In this document: positions 1 to 9,407 of the stretch, in pieces
Layout: each line of letters opens with the position of its first letter
Position numbering within the stretch: position 1 is the stretch's first letter
Source: Bacillus sp. MRMR6
GTDB taxonomy: Bacteria > Bacillota > Bacilli > Bacillales > Cytobacillaceae
Assembly: GCF_001940785.1 (NCBI RefSeq)
Contig: NZ_MSLS01000015.1
Span: 7,248-53,819, forward strand
Direction: 5' to 3'
DNA length: 46,572 bases
Program-made: the position numbers and the translations under genes
The notes under the pieces: generated by a model
Seen by the model: only the letters and a program-made list of their open reading frames with translations
What the model was told of the DNA's origin: nothing
Database searches by the model: none

Positions 1-2
1 CA

Positions 3-1439
3 GTTTCTGATGGGAAAATAAATGGGACAATTGACCAAGAAAAAGGATTAGAAGGATTACAGATTTCTCTTGAAAATGCTCCATATTCTGGAGGAATTAC
101 TTACAAAACTCATGTACAGGATTATGGTTGGTTGCCTAGTGTTTCTAATGGGGAAGTAAGTGGTACACCTGGGAATAATAAACGTGTTGAAGTTATTCAA
201 ATCAACCTATCTGGAGAAATGGCACTCCATTATGATGTGTATTACCGTGTTTTTCAACAATCTTTTGGTTGGTTAGTTTGGGCAAAAAATGGTCAATCCG
301 CAGGTAAAGAAGGATTATCGAAACAATTGGAAGCCATTGAGATAGTTTTAGTAGAAAAAGGTGGGAAAGTTCCGGAGTCCTTCCTTAAAAATCCATCTGT
401 CATTTATTCAACTCATGTTGAAAACTACGGATGGATGAATTTTGTAGCAAATGGTGCGATAAGCGGAACCAAGGGACAAGCGAAACGCTTAGAAGCAATT
501 AAGATAGATTTACAGGATGCACCTTATAGTGGAGATATTATTTATTCCACTCATGTTCAAGATTATGGTTGGTTAAATAATGTATCTAATGGTGAAATAT
601 CAGGTACATCTGGACAAAGCAAACGTTTGGAAGCAATAAAAATCAATCTTACTGGTAATATTGCAAATTATTATGATGTTTATTATCGTGTTCACGCACA
701 GGATTTTGGCTGGTTAGGTTGGGCGAAAAATGGGATGAAAGCTGGCTCAGAAAGGCATTCAAAACGTTTAGAAGCAATTGAAATTAAGTTAGTGCCTAAG
801 GGACTAGGAGAGCCAGTTAGTACAATTGCTGCATTCAAGAAGCCTTTGACAGTATTTTTAGACCCAGGACATGGTGGATATGACCCTGGGGCAGTTGCAG
901 GGATATATCGTGAAGCTGACTTGAATTTGGCTGTAGCAAAAAAAGTTCAATTATTATTAATGAATCGAGGCTATCAAGTTTATATGTCCCGTAATAACGA
1001 TACTGCCGTAGAATTGCTAGAACGGCCTAAAATGGCCAATAATTTAGCTGCGGATATTTTCGTTAGTATTCATACTAACTCTACAGGAGCAAGTTCAACA
1101 ACAGCTACTGGAATTGAGTCTTATTTTTATAAGTTTGATTCAGCAAATCCTTCGAAAATCAATCAAGAGATGCATAATAATCCAGATAGAATCATGAAGA
1201 GTGTGTCACTTACTGGCTTAATTCAAGGAAATATGATAAGTTATACTGGTGCGAATAATCGTGGAACTGCTGGTTCATCCTTTGCAGTTATACGTGAAGC
1301 AGCTATGCCGGCTACTTTATTGGAGTTGGGATTTATTAATAATGCTAGCGACCGTCAAAAGCTATTTACAGATTCTTATCAAAATAAACTCGCAAAGGCA
1401 ATTGCTGACGGGATACATGAGTACTTTAAAATTTATTAA
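3..1439 (+). CDS. N-acetylmuramoyl-L-alanine amidase with ChW repeats (5' end outside window)
   Basis: The reading frame is open from base 3, so the N-terminus, including any signal peptide, lies upstream. About the first 275 visible residues are ChW (clostridial hydrophobic, conserved Trp) repeats, with cores such as HVQDYGW and KRLEAI. Five complete repeats follow the tail of one more, in the order A-A-B-A-A-B, B being the YYRVHAQDFGWLGW type. The C-terminal part (from about base 843) is an Amidase_3 domain. The expected zinc ligands and catalytic Glu are visible: His in DPGHGGYDPG, Glu in YREADLN, His in SIHTNS and Glu in LLELGF. The family cleaves the amide bond between MurNAc and L-Ala in peptidoglycan. 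The ChW repeats probably bind the cell surface. A strong terminator follows. The same repeat block recurs in the gene at 20283-22541. Confidence 0.9.
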   Translation, partial: VSDGKINGTIDQEKGLEGLQISLENAPYSGGITYKTHVQDYGWLPSVSNGEVSGTPGNNKRVEVIQINLSGEMALHYDVYYRVFQQSFGWLVWAKNGQSAGKEGLSKQLEAIEIVLVEKGGKVPESFLKNPSVIYSTHVENYGWMNFVANGAISGTKGQAKRLEAIKIDLQDAPYSGDIIYSTHVQDYGWLNNVSNGEISGTSGQSKRLEAIKINLTGNIANYYDVYYRVHAQDFGWLGWAKNGMKAGSERHSKRLEAIEIKLVPKGLGEPVSTIAAFKKPLTVFLDPGHGGYDPGAVAGIYREADLNLAVAKKVQLLLMNRGYQVYMSRNNDTAVELLERPKMANNLAADIFVSIHTNSTGASSTTATGIESYFYKFDSANPSKINQEMHNNPDRIMKSVSLTGLIQGNMISYTGANNRGTAGSSFAVIREAAMPATLLELGFINNASDRQKLFTDSYQNKLAKAIADGIHEYFKIY

Positions 1440-1795
1440 GAATTAACGAATTTAGATAGTAGAATTAAGTCCAAGGACTAGAAATCAAATAGATTTCTAG
1501 TCCTTGTTATATTTTGCAGAGTTAAATTGGCTGTTGATTTTTGCTCAATCTTTCTCATTCCATGTTTATTTACAAAAACGTGATATAGTAGAAAAATGTT
1601 GGTTTTTGTCTAGAAGAAATGATAGTATTTACAAGGATACTAAATATTATTGAAATAAACTTTTAAGATATAGATGAAGTTCCATAATATCCGTGTAAAA
1701 AGACATGATTGCGACTGTATCAGCAAAAAGTACATAGGTTACAATAAGAATTAAGATAATATAAGTAAAAGTTTATTTTACTTTTAGGGGAGAGT
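1440..1795. other. intergenic stretch of 356 bases
   Basis: It holds the amidase terminator (1473-1505) and then AT-rich DNA without a convincing coding frame. A promoter for the following glycosyltransferase is expected here but no hexamer pair stands out; TTGCGA near 1709 followed by TACATA is a weak candidate. Confidence 0.5.
1473..1505 (+). terminator. Rho-independent terminator after the amidase
   Basis: A perfect 14-bp stem (AAGGACTAGAAATC with GATTTCTAGTCCTT) encloses a 5-base loop and is followed by a T-rich run, GTTATATTTT. Confidence 0.85.
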
Positions 1796-2737
1796 ATGTT
1801 GAAAAGAGTAGCAGTAATTATTTTAAATTGGAATAGAGCCGAACAAACCATTTCGTTAATCAATAACTTTTTAGATGTCGAAAAAAATATTAACATTTGT
1901 TTTATTGTCGTAGACAATAATTCAAATGATTCGGAACGGAACCTTCTGACAAATTACTCCAAGAAAAATAACTTTATTGTATTAGATGAAAAGGATTTAA
2001 ATGATTCTAATTATGATACAAATCAAACGAAGTATACGATAGTCCTAAATGAAAATTATGGTTATGCCAAAGGCAACAATTTTGGGCTAAAGTTAGCAAA
2101 AAAATTAGGATATGAATATTCTTTAGTGTCGAATAACGACATATTTATTGCAAAACCATTAATTGAATCTCTAATACATCAATTGAAAAATGATAATCGT
2201 TTAGCGTTAATTGGTCCGAAAATTATTGGGATGGAGGGTGAACAGCAAGGTCCATATAATATGCCAACCTTGTTTGATCAATTTTGGGTACCCTTCTTTT
2301 TGCCTGTATTTATTATTATCAATAAATTATTGTCTAATAAAATTTCTAGGCTGTTAGAGGTAAAGGATGAACGTTATCCGTATCGCCTTATGGGCTGCTT
2401 TATGCTATTTAAATCTGATGTAATGGATGAAGTAGGGTATTTTGATGAAAGCACCTTTTTGTATGCAGAAGAGCTGATTTTATCTGAAAAATTATTAGAT
2501 AGAGGCTATAAAACAGGTTATTACCCAGAGGTTTCGGTAAAACATGTTCATGGCTTCAGTACTAAAGATCTTGGAAATCGTAAAAAGTTTAATTTAAACT
2601 TAAATTCAGATTTATATTATTTTGAAAAATACCGTAATTATGGTCCATTAAAACTCCTCTTGGTAAAAATGGGTCGAAAGGCGAACTTTTATTTATGGGA
2701 GCCATTAATTCGAAAATTAAAAAATAGTAATAGCTAA
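1796..2737 (+). CDS. GT2-family glycosyltransferase (WbbL-like rhamnosyltransferase type)
   Basis: A GT-A fold transferase of 313 residues. The N-terminus has the family pattern VAVIILNWNR, followed by VVDNNSND, NYGYAKGNNFG and SNND as the DXD-like metal and nucleotide-sugar site. FDESTFLYAEE and the later VKHVHG fit the acceptor and catalytic region of rhamnosyltransferase-like GT2 enzymes. It has no membrane segments apart from a hydrophobic patch near residue 165, so it likely acts at the inner face of the membrane on lipid-linked sugar. A GGGGAGAG ribosome site lies just before the ATG. It opens a run of polysaccharide genes on the plus strand. dTDP-rhamnose as donor is an inference from the rml genes in the same locus. 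The exact linkage cannot be read from sequence. Confidence 0.85.
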   Translation: MLKRVAVIILNWNRAEQTISLINNFLDVEKNINICFIVVDNNSNDSERNLLTNYSKKNNFIVLDEKDLNDSNYDTNQTKYTIVLNENYGYAKGNNFGLKLAKKLGYEYSLVSNNDIFIAKPLIESLIHQLKNDNRLALIGPKIIGMEGEQQGPYNMPTLFDQFWVPFFLPVFIIINKLLSNKISRLLEVKDERYPYRLMGCFMLFKSDVMDEVGYFDESTFLYAEELILSEKLLDRGYKTGYYPEVSVKHVHGFSTKDLGNRKKFNLNLNSDLYYFEKYRNYGPLKLLLVKMGRKANFYLWEPLIRKLKNSNS

Positions 2738-2808
2738 TATTTGAAAGTATTTTTACATGATTGTAAAATTTATTTATTTAAATCAAATAATAAAGGATGG
2801 GTATCGCT

Positions 2809-4170
2809 TTGAAATTTATTCTTTTATCTGGCGGTTCTGGGAAACGATTATGGCCATTATCCAATGATGCACGTTCAAAACAATTTTTAAAAGTATTACC
2901 AACAAAGGATGGTTCCTTTGAATCAATGGTTCAAAGAGTTAAAAGACAAATTACCAAACATGTGGGTGAAGAAGATATTTTTATTGCGACGAGCAAGTCG
3001 CAAGTCGAGATATTGAAATCGCAATTAGGCAATAACATTCATATTATTATTGAACCTACGCGGAGAGATACATTTCCTGCCATTGCGCTTGCTGCGACAT
3101 ATTTATACTCTGTTCAGAAAGTCTCATTAGATGAAACTATTGTAACATTACCTGTTGATCCTTTTGTTGATAATGAGTTTTTCTCCATCGTAAAAGAACT
3201 TGAGGCGGCGTTACAATTATCGAAAGCAGACCTGGGACTAATTGGTATTCGTCCGACATATCCTTCTGAAAAGTATGGATATATCGTGCCTGCAGAATCT
3301 ACGGGAAATTATCTGGTTGTTGACTATTTTACAGAAAAACCAACTGAAGAAAAAGCAAAAAAACTATTAGCCGAAAATGCTTTATGGAACAGTGGTGTAT
3401 TTGGCTTTAAATTAAATGCGATAATAAATAAAATTAAACAAAAAGGATTACCGACAGATTACGAACAGTTATTACATTCCTATTTTGATTTAGAAAAGAT
3501 TAGCTTTGACTATGCAGTGGTAGAGGAAACAAAAAATATTATTTGTATTCCTTATGATGGAAGTTGGAAGGATTTAGGAACATGGAATACATTAACTGAA
3601 GAAATTACGTCACCTTTAATTGGAAAAGGAATAGTTGCTGAAGGTGCGTTAAATACGCACGTTATTAATGAATTAGATATTCCGGTTACTGTATTAGGAG
3701 TAAAGGATGCTGTTGTGGCCTTAAGTCCAGATGGGGTTCTTGTAACTACAAAAGAAAAAAGTCCTAAAATTAAGCAATACGTTGAAGAGCATCAGCCAAT
3801 GTATGAGGAAAGAAGATGGGGTTCTTCCACTGTTTTAGATTATACAATGACAGATGAGGGACTAGAAGTATACACGAGGAAAATCATTATTAATAGTGAA
3901 TGTAATTTGTCTTATCAAAGGCATCATAGAAGTAAAAAAACATGGACTGTCATTAGTGGACTAGGAGAGTTTCTATTAAACGGAAGTCTTACAAAGGTCA
4001 GTTCGGGAGATGTCCTATATATCAATGAAGTAGACCTCCATTCCATAAAAGCCATTATACAGATACACATTATTGAAGTTCAATCGGGAATCGGACCTAT
4101 TGATGAAAAAATCGAAAGAATAGCAGTTGATTGGCAGCAGATATCAGAAAAGTATATTTCACACAGCTAA
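2809..4170 (+). CDS. mannose-1-phosphate guanylyltransferase with PMI-like cupin domain
   Basis: It makes GDP-mannose from mannose-1-phosphate and GTP. The nucleotidyltransferase signature LLSGGSGKRLWPLS is at the N-terminus, with the FTEKP motif further on and WNSGVFGF near residue 195. The C-terminal ~110 residues resemble the type II PMI cupin (ERRWGSS, LSYQRHHRSKKTW, HIIEVQSG), but the usual EDDIVR-D-YGR ending is degenerate, so isomerase activity is doubtful. TTG at 2809 is preferred because AAAGGATGGG at 2792-2801 is spaced correctly for it. An in-frame ATG at 2797 overlaps that site and has no site of its own. No other GDP-mannose gene is visible in the window, so the sugar may be used directly by one of the neighbouring transferases. 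Confidence 0.85.
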   Translation: MKFILLSGGSGKRLWPLSNDARSKQFLKVLPTKDGSFESMVQRVKRQITKHVGEEDIFIATSKSQVEILKSQLGNNIHIIIEPTRRDTFPAIALAATYLYSVQKVSLDETIVTLPVDPFVDNEFFSIVKELEAALQLSKADLGLIGIRPTYPSEKYGYIVPAESTGNYLVVDYFTEKPTEEKAKKLLAENALWNSGVFGFKLNAIINKIKQKGLPTDYEQLLHSYFDLEKISFDYAVVEETKNIICIPYDGSWKDLGTWNTLTEEITSPLIGKGIVAEGALNTHVINELDIPVTVLGVKDAVVALSPDGVLVTTKEKSPKIKQYVEEHQPMYEERRWGSSTVLDYTMTDEGLEVYTRKIIINSECNLSYQRHHRSKKTWTVISGLGEFLLNGSLTKVSSGDVLYINEVDLHSIKAIIQIHIIEVQSGIGPIDEKIERIAVDWQQISEKYISHS

Positions 4171-4224
4171 CGAGATTTTTAATAATAGAAGTTCTATATC
4201 GGTCAACGATTAGGAGGTTATTCT

Positions 4225-5412
4225 TTGAAAGTACTTTATATTACACCTTTTGTTCCATACGAAGGTATCCCCCACGCAGGGGGGTATTTCCTTTTTAAAT
4301 ACTTAGATGAGTTAAACAAACGAGGAGTTTCCATTCATATGTTAGCTCCAAATAGTAAGGAGAATGAAGAGGCAGAAAAAAAGGTGCCGGAATGGATAAA
4401 TTTACGCCTTGCAGCTATTCCTAACAAAACCATTACATATAAGGTTTTAAAACTATTTAAACTCATTAATGATCCTTTGAACCAGTTAGATTATACGATA
4501 GTGGATGAGTTACAATCAGAAGGCTACCTAAAACAATTTGATTTAATCGATCTACAGTATTCACCAACCTTACCATTAATAAAAGTTATTAAACAGCAGA
4601 CAAATGCACCAATCATATGTTTAGAACATGACGTATATTCCCAATATGTAAAGAGAACCGTGCAGGAAAAAGGAATGTCACAAAGAAAAATAATCGCCAA
4701 ACTAGGTTCCTGGTCAGTAGAAAAAAGGGAAAGGTCATACTTGAATTTATGTGATCAAGTGTACACCTTTAGTGAGAAAGATAAAAGAATATTAGTCGAG
4801 ATGGGGGTAACAAGTCCGATAGATACCTTTTCACCCGCATTAGAATTGCCAATGGATGCTGCAAGGGTAAAAGAAAATACAGATTGCTTGTTTGTAGGTG
4901 CGATGGACCGTCCTGAAAATTATGAAGGTGTCCGGTGGTTTATCTCGGAAATATGGGATAAAGTTCGTCATGAAGTACCGAACGCAAAATTTATTGTTGC
5001 TGGTTCAAAACCGCCAGAGTGGTTAAAAAAAATAAACAGAGCCGATATAGAGGTAACAGGATTTGTTGAGGATTTAGATGTGTTTTATAGAAAGGCTGCT
5101 GTATTTATTGCTCCACTGCTATCAGGTGCAGGCGTAAAATTTAAAATCGTACAAGCACTAGCATATGGTTTACCAGTTGTAACAACTGAAATAGGTGCAG
5201 AAGGTATCAATGAAAATAATGAAGAATTTTTTGCAAAGGTGACAGAAAAACCTGATGAAATTGCTGCTGAAGTCATTCATCTCCTGAATAATGCTAGTTA
5301 TCGAGAAAGCCTTGGTGCAAATGCTAGGAGATTAGCTTTAAATAAATATGATTTTCAGGAGAACACTATCAAAAAAGCCTTTAATATGTATAGTCAGTTG
5401 TTAGGTAAGTAA
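4225..5412 (+). CDS. GT4-family (GT-B fold) glycosyltransferase
   Basis: A 395-residue GT-B enzyme. The N-terminal domain starts KVLYITPFVPYEGIPHAGG, and the C-terminal Glycos_transf_1/Glyco_trans_1_4 domain has FVGAMDRPEN, GFVEDLDVFYRKAAVFIAPLLSGAGVKFK read in pieces, and the donor-binding stretch ALAYGLPVVTTEIGAEG with the E-x7-E-like spacing. The start is TTG at 4225, supported by TAGGAGG six to eight bases upstream. It probably adds one sugar, perhaps mannose given the upstream GDP-mannose gene, to the lipid-linked repeat unit in the cytoplasm. It is the last plus-strand gene before a convergent terminator. Confidence 0.85.
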   Translation: MKVLYITPFVPYEGIPHAGGYFLFKYLDELNKRGVSIHMLAPNSKENEEAEKKVPEWINLRLAAIPNKTITYKVLKLFKLINDPLNQLDYTIVDELQSEGYLKQFDLIDLQYSPTLPLIKVIKQQTNAPIICLEHDVYSQYVKRTVQEKGMSQRKIIAKLGSWSVEKRERSYLNLCDQVYTFSEKDKRILVEMGVTSPIDTFSPALELPMDAARVKENTDCLFVGAMDRPENYEGVRWFISEIWDKVRHEVPNAKFIVAGSKPPEWLKKINRADIEVTGFVEDLDVFYRKAAVFIAPLLSGAGVKFKIVQALAYGLPVVTTEIGAEGINENNEEFFAKVTEKPDEIAAEVIHLLNNASYRESLGANARRLALNKYDFQENTIKKAFNMYSQLLGK

Positions 5413-5486
5413 AGTTTAAAAGAATCTTTTATCGCTCTTATTGTTCACTGTTTTCGTTTTTTTATGATGAATTAATATAAAATACG

Positions 5487-5514
5487 AAAAAGGCAGGGAT
5501 ATCCCTGCCTTTTT
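5487..5514. terminator. bidirectional terminator between convergent genes
   Basis: A perfect palindromic stem AAAAAGGCAGGGAT/ATCCCTGCCTTTTT with A and T flanks serves the plus-strand GT4 gene and the minus-strand gene ending at 5548. Confidence 0.85.
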
Positions 5515-5547
5515 CGGCGGTAATCAAATAGGACATATACAGAACCT

Positions 5548-7101
5548 TTACTTTTTTGATTTCTTTAATAATTCTAAGTAATCATCTTGAAGAATACTAT
5601 CATAATAAAATTTCGAGTTTTTTGCTAACTCTTGATCTGCATTAGTAATTCCTATTTCCTCTACTATTGTTTTACGATTTGAAAATAAGTTTGTACCGAT
5701 ACCTAAACGATTCCCTTCGATTTCAACGCCAATACTTGCTAAAATTGTTGGAAACATATCTAGGGCTGTAAATAGTCTGTTTTTTGAATTTACGGGCTCA
5801 ACGGGAGAATTTATGATCGCATTATATATTGTTCTTTCATAGCCCCCATACATATTAGAGTTGAAAAACTCAGGGTCTTGCATACTAAGATGGTCTCCTA
5901 CGATGACTACTGTTGTATTATTATAAAACTCCTGTTGTTGTAACCAAGTTATAAATTCAGACAATTGTTTAGATGAATATGCAAAGACATTTTCATACTG
6001 GTGTTCAAATAAATTCTCGGCATCGCTCTCAAGATATCCATCTGGAAAATGTGTATTGGCTGTTAATAAGGAAATACTAAATGGTTTTTCTGATCTGGAT
6101 AATTCAGTTATTTCTTCCTTTGCCCAATTAAATAAGTGAGTATCATCAAATCCCCACCATACTTGGTCATCTTCACTCATTTTACCATCTTTAATTGCTG
6201 TGTTTAAATCAAATATTTTATAGTTACCATGTCTAGTATAATAATTACTACGTCCCCCAAAATTAGCATCAGAACCAAACATGACTTCTAAGTTATATCC
6301 TTCATCGTGCAGAATGTCGCCTAAAGTATAAGCACCGCCTAAGAAGTTATCGGAGGAAGTATAATCGTTTCCGTTAACTGGAATTTTTAAAGGGATGCCT
6401 GATGTAGTAGCAACAAGCCCCCCAGCGGTCCATCCGGTACCTGCTATAGGCAGGGCACCACCAATTTTATCGGTATTAGAGAAATTTATATTTTGCAATG
6501 CAATATTTTCTAACTCTGGAGTAACTGAATAACCCCAACCACCGCCTAATTCTTTACTAATAAGTGTATTTTCAGCTGATTCCAAATATAAGATAATTAA
6601 GTTTCTTTTTTCTTTAGGAAAAGTTATTGAAATGTCTTGACCATTAACATAATTATCATCAATAATGGTTGAATAGTTTGTTAAACGGCTGTAATATTCA
6701 TTAATTCCAAGCAATTTATAACAAACAACTAGTGAAAGAAGTAACATCAAAGAAGCATAGAGTAATCTGTATTTATACAAGTATTTATTTGGAAATAACG
6801 TAAATTTAATTATTTTACTTTTTAATGTTACTTCCATAACATTTTCTCTTATTTTTAAGGGGAGTATTGGTATTAGTAAGAAAAGTAATATAAATATTAT
6901 CGGTATTAAACTTTGTGCAATTGCATTGGTAAATACGTCAGTGGGTGACCCACCAAATCCGTTAAAAAGATAGTAAATCATTTCATCTACACTTTGGTGT
7001 GCAAAATTAATATTTATATAAATAGTTGCAGTCAATATGATGGTAGTAATAAATAACAATGTAATAGCTGAGATACTAAGGAGTATTTTATTTTTCTTCA
7101 T
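5548..7101 (-). CDS. LTA synthase family / phosphoglycerol transferase-like membrane sulfatase-fold protein
   Basis: A 517-residue protein with about three N-terminal membrane segments (near residues 8-30, 60-85 and 110-130) and an extracellular alkaline-phosphatase-superfamily domain. Metal and catalytic positions are visible: Glu in LYLESAENT, a Thr in GTGWTAGG as probable nucleophile, and the DH pair in VVGDHLSMQ. LtaS enzymes move glycerol-phosphate from phosphatidylglycerol to lipoteichoic acid, and OpgB/MdoB enzymes move it onto periplasmic glucans. With fewer membrane segments than a standard LtaS (five) and a place inside a polysaccharide locus, a role in phosphoglycerol decoration of the glycan is more likely than being the housekeeping LtaS; that is inference. 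Its start overlaps the upstream gene by 14 bases. Confidence 0.75.
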   Translation of the reverse strand: MKKNKILLSISAITLLFITTIILTATIYININFAHQSVDEMIYYLFNGFGGSPTDVFTNAIAQSLIPIIFILLFLLIPILPLKIRENVMEVTLKSKIIKFTLFPNKYLYKYRLLYASLMLLLSLVVCYKLLGINEYYSRLTNYSTIIDDNYVNGQDISITFPKEKRNLIILYLESAENTLISKELGGGWGYSVTPELENIALQNINFSNTDKIGGALPIAGTGWTAGGLVATTSGIPLKIPVNGNDYTSSDNFLGGAYTLGDILHDEGYNLEVMFGSDANFGGRSNYYTRHGNYKIFDLNTAIKDGKMSEDDQVWWGFDDTHLFNWAKEEITELSRSEKPFSISLLTANTHFPDGYLESDAENLFEHQYENVFAYSSKQLSEFITWLQQQEFYNNTTVVIVGDHLSMQDPEFFNSNMYGGYERTIYNAIINSPVEPVNSKNRLFTALDMFPTILASIGVEIEGNRLGIGTNLFSNRKTIVEEIGITNADQELAKNSKFYYDSILQDDYLELLKKSKK

Positions 7102-7408
7102 CTTTTGACTCCACTCTAAGACTGATGCGTATGTTTAATTCCAAAAATCGATAGCATACTACAATAATTAATGCTACAAATGTAGCCATGAGACTATATT
7201 TTAAAGTAAAGATATTTGTAAAATCAAAGATTAGTGTTTTGTTTAAATAAATTAATATTGCATAGCAGATAGCGTTCGTAAAGACCATAAATAACGCACT
7301 ATGACAGAATACATCAAGTAAATTTAACTTTCCCCTAATTACCTTTGAATAAAAATGTAATGCAATTATCGAAGGCAGAATTAATGCCATGACTTCATTA
7401 AAATTCAT
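7088..7408 (-). CDS. small membrane protein, unknown
   Basis: A 106-residue hydrophobic protein with about three predicted membrane helices (residues ~5-20, 33-52 and 68-88) and a charged tail ending in DEEK. I do not recognise the family. GGGAGG precedes its ATG, and its 3' end overlaps the start of the LTA-synthase-like gene by 14 bases, so the two are translationally coupled. It may supply missing membrane helices or act as a partner of that enzyme; this is inference from coupling and topology only. Confidence 0.65.
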   Translation of the reverse strand: MNFNEVMALILPSIIALHFYSKVIRGKLNLLDVFCHSALFMVFTNAICYAILIYLNKTLIFDFTNIFTLKYSLMATFVALIIVVCYRFLELNIRISLRVESKDEEK

Positions 7409-7539
7409 ATTTACCTCCCTGATTGTGAATTTAAGTTAGTAGACAAAATTATATAAAGCAAAGTATAACATACGTAAAATATTTATCAAAAACAGATTTT
7501 GGAATAATATCAGGATTTTTTTGTTATTATGAAATAATA

Positions 7540-7569
7540 AAAGAAGAGAACATAAATGTCCTCTTCTTT
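7540..7569 (-). terminator. terminator of the flippase gene
   Basis: A 9-bp stem (AAAGAAGAG/CTCTTCTTT) with a 12-base loop; on the minus strand it is followed by TATTATTTC. The loop is long, so strength is uncertain. Confidence 0.55.
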
Positions 7570-7600
7570 GGATATGTTTGTGGTATCTGATAAAGGTGAT

Positions 7601-9043
7601 TTATCCCCGTATATTTCTATGGAATCTGCTTTTTACTGTATCAAATAATCTCAAAATTATTGGTTCCTTTATGATAATGAGGCCAATAATGTATGTGATC
7701 ATTCCTGCTGATAATTGAATAAATGTTATCAATAAAGGTGTAAATGGTAGATAGGTGCTTACTAATACAACTGAAATATATACAAAGGTGCTCAAAATGA
7801 AACATTTGGTAAACATTAGAAAAAACTTTTTTAAATTAAAATAACTTCTTGCAAAATAAATCTGAATTAAAGCCCCAACTCCTTCAGCAACTAGTAATGA
7901 GATTGAAGTTGCGGTGCTGGCCAAAGGTTTTATCAGTAAAAAGTTTAATATAAGACTTAGAATAGCACCACTTGTCACGGCAATAGAATATTTATTTTGT
8001 TGATTTGTACCTATTAAGATTTGTATACCAAATACATTTGCAAGACCCACAAAAAATATGACAGGGCTCATAATTATTAGTAAATTGGTTACTGGTTCAA
8101 ATTCATTACCTAAAAACCATGTTACAAAATTAGGAGCAATTCCAATCATACCAAGTGTCATCGGTAAAGTAATTAATAAAATAAATTGCATAGCGAAATT
8201 CACATATCTTTCCATTTCTTCTTTATTCCCGCGGCTGAACTCTGAGGCCATTCTTGGAAGCATTACTGAACCGAGTGAAGAAATTACACCTAAAGCAATT
8301 ATAATAATCTTATATGCCTGATTATAATATCCTACTTCAATTTCACCAGATTCGTTTCCTAAGATTATTTTATTCGCTAGTACGTATATTTGAATCATTA
8401 TTTGTGGCAAAAATAAAATCATAATGGGCTTAAAATGATTGGAAATGCTTTTAAAAGATATTTTGACAAAGGATACTTCTCGTAATAATGGTATCCACAT
8501 AATGAGTTGTCCGATAAAAAGAGTACCCGCATTGATCAACACATATAAATCAAGATCATTAGAATCTTTTACAAAGGTGAAGATAAGAATAATACCTATA
8601 ATTTTTACTAACATATTACGAATAGATATTGCTTTAATTTGTTCTTTACCAAAAAAATACCAAGAAATATCTATAATATTTGCCAACAAGGTAAGGATAT
8701 TAATAAGATACAGGATTTTATACTCTGAACTTCCATTTACAAAAAAGTAGTAAACAACGATGACGATCAGCGAAGTTAGAATTTTAAAGAGGAAAATTGA
8801 CCAAAACTCTTCTGATGTTTCTTTTTGATTTTGCTTGGAGGCAATTTGCCTGCTGCCATATAAGGAAAAACTTAAAGTGATAAAAACTATAAAGAGTTGA
8901 ACAATTGAAGCGACATATGCTTCAATCCCAATTCCCTCAGGTTTAAGTACTCTTGAAATATATGGTGTTGTAATAAATGGTGTAATGATCAGCAATAACT
9001 GATACATGACAGTAAATAAGTAATTAGAAATTAGTTTCTTCAT
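7601..9043 (-). CDS. Wzx-type oligosaccharide flippase
   Basis: A 480-residue polytopic protein of the polysaccharide_synt/MATE-like MVF superfamily with about 12-14 predicted membrane helices. The N-terminus (ITPFITTPYISRVL, then GIEAYVASIVQLF) is the typical RfbX/Wzx opening. The family turns undecaprenyl-diphosphate-linked repeat units from the inner to the outer face of the membrane. It sits between the phosphoglycerol-transferase pair and a divergent glycosyltransferase, in the same locus as a Wzy-like polymerase and a Wzz-like protein, which supports a Wzx/Wzy-dependent pathway. No good ribosome site is visible immediately before the ATG, which suggests weak translation or an alternative start. 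Confidence 0.88.
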   Translation of the reverse strand: MKKLISNYLFTVMYQLLLIITPFITTPYISRVLKPEGIGIEAYVASIVQLFIVFITLSFSLYGSRQIASKQNQKETSEEFWSIFLFKILTSLIVIVVYYFFVNGSSEYKILYLINILTLLANIIDISWYFFGKEQIKAISIRNMLVKIIGIILIFTFVKDSNDLDLYVLINAGTLFIGQLIMWIPLLREVSFVKISFKSISNHFKPIMILFLPQIMIQIYVLANKIILGNESGEIEVGYYNQAYKIIIIALGVISSLGSVMLPRMASEFSRGNKEEMERYVNFAMQFILLITLPMTLGMIGIAPNFVTWFLGNEFEPVTNLLIIMSPVIFFVGLANVFGIQILIGTNQQNKYSIAVTSGAILSLILNFLLIKPLASTATSISLLVAEGVGALIQIYFARSYFNLKKFFLMFTKCFILSTFVYISVVLVSTYLPFTPLLITFIQLSAGMITYIIGLIIIKEPIILRLFDTVKSRFHRNIRG

Positions 9044-9407
9044 CTATTTATTCATACCCTTTTATAATTTACTTAAATTTGACCTGATTATTTGTTTCGT
9101 AATCTCAAAAATTTATCCTCCAATTTTAGTCCTTTTTTTACTATAATCGACTTTAATTTAAAATACAATAAACGTTTTTATCCCCTATTTAGAATTCTTT
9201 CACTGATTAAATCACCTTAAGTGTATCTTTTTCAGATAGTTGCTAATTGGTATAATAACAATGAGAATGGAGATGAAGATTGTTCAATTGTTATTTTTTT
9301 GTTATGCTACAAAAAGGTTAATTTAAGTTGCGAAAGTGTGTAATAAGCAAACTTATACCTTTATCTATTAATGATTGAAAGAAACTCTTATATATAGGAG
9401 CGGTAAA
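9044..9407. other. divergent intergenic region of 364 bases
   Basis: AT-rich region between the flippase (minus) and a GT2 gene (plus). It holds an extended -10 promoter candidate for the plus strand (9248-9256). No coding frame was recognised. Confidence 0.5.
9248..9256 (+). promoter_or_regulatory. extended -10 promoter candidate
   Basis: TGGTATAAT is a perfect extended -10 element; the matching -35 position (TTTTTC, 9228-9233) is poor, as is common with extended -10 promoters. It would give the GT2 gene at 9408 a leader of roughly 150 bases. Confidence 0.45.
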
